Positions 6,288-6,656 of a stretch of DNA of 6,656 nt are shown here, in pieces. The stretch's first letter is position 1; each line of letters begins with the position of its first letter. The position numbers and the translations under genes are program-made. Under the pieces are notes generated by a model. It did not search any database. It was given only the letters and a program-made list of their open reading frames with translations, and was not told the origin of the DNA. This DNA is from JANNGZ01 sp031404155 (lineage in GTDB: Bacteria > Pseudomonadota > Gammaproteobacteria > Burkholderiales > Burkholderiaceae_C): the NCBI GenBank assembly GCA_031404155.1, contig JANNGZ010000340.1:1-6656 (forward strand), written 5' to 3'.

Positions 6288-6656
6288 ATGGTCGAAGGCG
6301 CGCCGACGAACGCCGACGCCAGCCTGGTGCTCTTCATCGGCGCGGCGCTCAAACCCGACGCCGCCCTGCACCAGATGCTCGCCGCCGATGCTATGCGTTG
6401 CCTGTGGCTGCGTGGGCACGAGCAGGCGCTGGTGGCCTCGGGCTTCGCCGCCTTCGACGCCATCGTGATCGACGCCGATCAACTCGGCAGCGCCGCCACG
6501 CGGGTGATCGCGGCACTGCGCGCGGCGCTGCGCTGCCCGATCGTGGTGGTGGCGCCGCACGCCGACGAAATCGACGAGATCGTGGCGCTGGAACTCGGCG
6601 CCGACGCCTACCTCACACGGCCGCTGGCGCCGCGCCGCTTGCGCGCGCACCTGGGC
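6288..6656 (+). CDS. Second response-regulator-like protein, incomplete at right edge
   Basis: The frame is open from the ATG at 6288 to the window end: 123 residues without a stop. It reads as a receiver domain: strand 1 LVLFIG (13-18), strand 3 FDAIVIDAD (56-64) with Asp62 at the phosphoacceptor position, strand 4 CPIVVVAPH (83-91), and GADAYLTRPLAPRRLRAHLG (104-123), which matches the GADDYLTKPF-plus-helix-5 end of OmpR-type receivers. The site is partly altered: Gly-Ala replaces the acidic pair after strand 1, Ala89 replaces the Thr, and Arg111 replaces the Lys. By its ending a DNA-binding domain would be expected next, most likely an OmpR winged helix, but that part is outside the window. 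The gene follows its neighbour by 9 bases with its own Shine-Dalgarno, so the two form an operon. They look like diverged tandem duplicates or a functional pair. Confidence 0.8.
   Translation, partial: MVEGAPTNADASLVLFIGAALKPDAALHQMLAADAMRCLWLRGHEQALVASGFAAFDAIVIDADQLGSAATRVIAALRAALRCPIVVVAPHADEIDEIVALELGADAYLTRPLAPRRLRAHLG

Noticed and set aside
5562..6650. Antisense open frame of 362 codons over both receiver genes
   Set aside because: His/Arg/Gln/Ala-rich mirror of two supported coding regions, with no motif.

Overview
The window is high-GC DNA (clearly well above 60% by eye) that reads like a beta-proteobacterial chromosome, most likely order Burkholderiales (Comamonadaceae or a Rubrivivax/Leptothrix-type relative). 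The reasons are the strong G/C third-position bias, a MutS of the beta/gamma type, and a short inverted repeat between two genes whose arms translate as the 'ALSLSK' and 'RPELVEG' strings I associate with a repeat common in Burkholderiales genomes. The genus cannot be fixed from sequence alone.

Layout from left to right. (1) mutS (74-2782, +), the complete mismatch-repair ATPase. (2) A 274-residue alpha/beta-hydrolase (2779-3603, +), whose ATG overlaps the mutS stop as ATGA behind a strong Shine-Dalgarno, so the two look translationally coupled. (3) A 140-base gap between convergent genes holding a 66-base imperfect inverted repeat (3633-3698). (4) On the minus strand (3744-5291), a MocR/GntR-type regulator: an N-terminal winged helix fused to a fold-type-I aminotransferase-like domain. 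(5) A 192-base divergent intergenic region with a short tandem direct repeat and a GC-rich palindrome. (6) An OmpR-family response regulator (5484-6278, +), followed 9 bases later by the start of a second receiver-domain protein (6288 to the right edge, incomplete).

The left half is ordinary: mismatch repair plus a probable metabolic hydrolase. The right half is more interesting. The MocR protein has lost the lysine that holds pyridoxal phosphate (Gly340 in its place), and the Asp and Tyr of the EDDYD motif and other cofactor-site residues have also changed, while the fold motifs remain. Next to it are two tandem receiver proteins that have each lost a different part of the phosphorylation site: the first keeps an acidic pair but has His for the phosphoacceptor Asp, and the second keeps the Asp but lacks the acidic pair and has Arg for the Lys. 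So three neighbouring regulatory proteins all appear detached from their family's usual input chemistry. Whether they work together is inference. No histidine kinase, mobile element, CRISPR array, tRNA or rRNA is seen.
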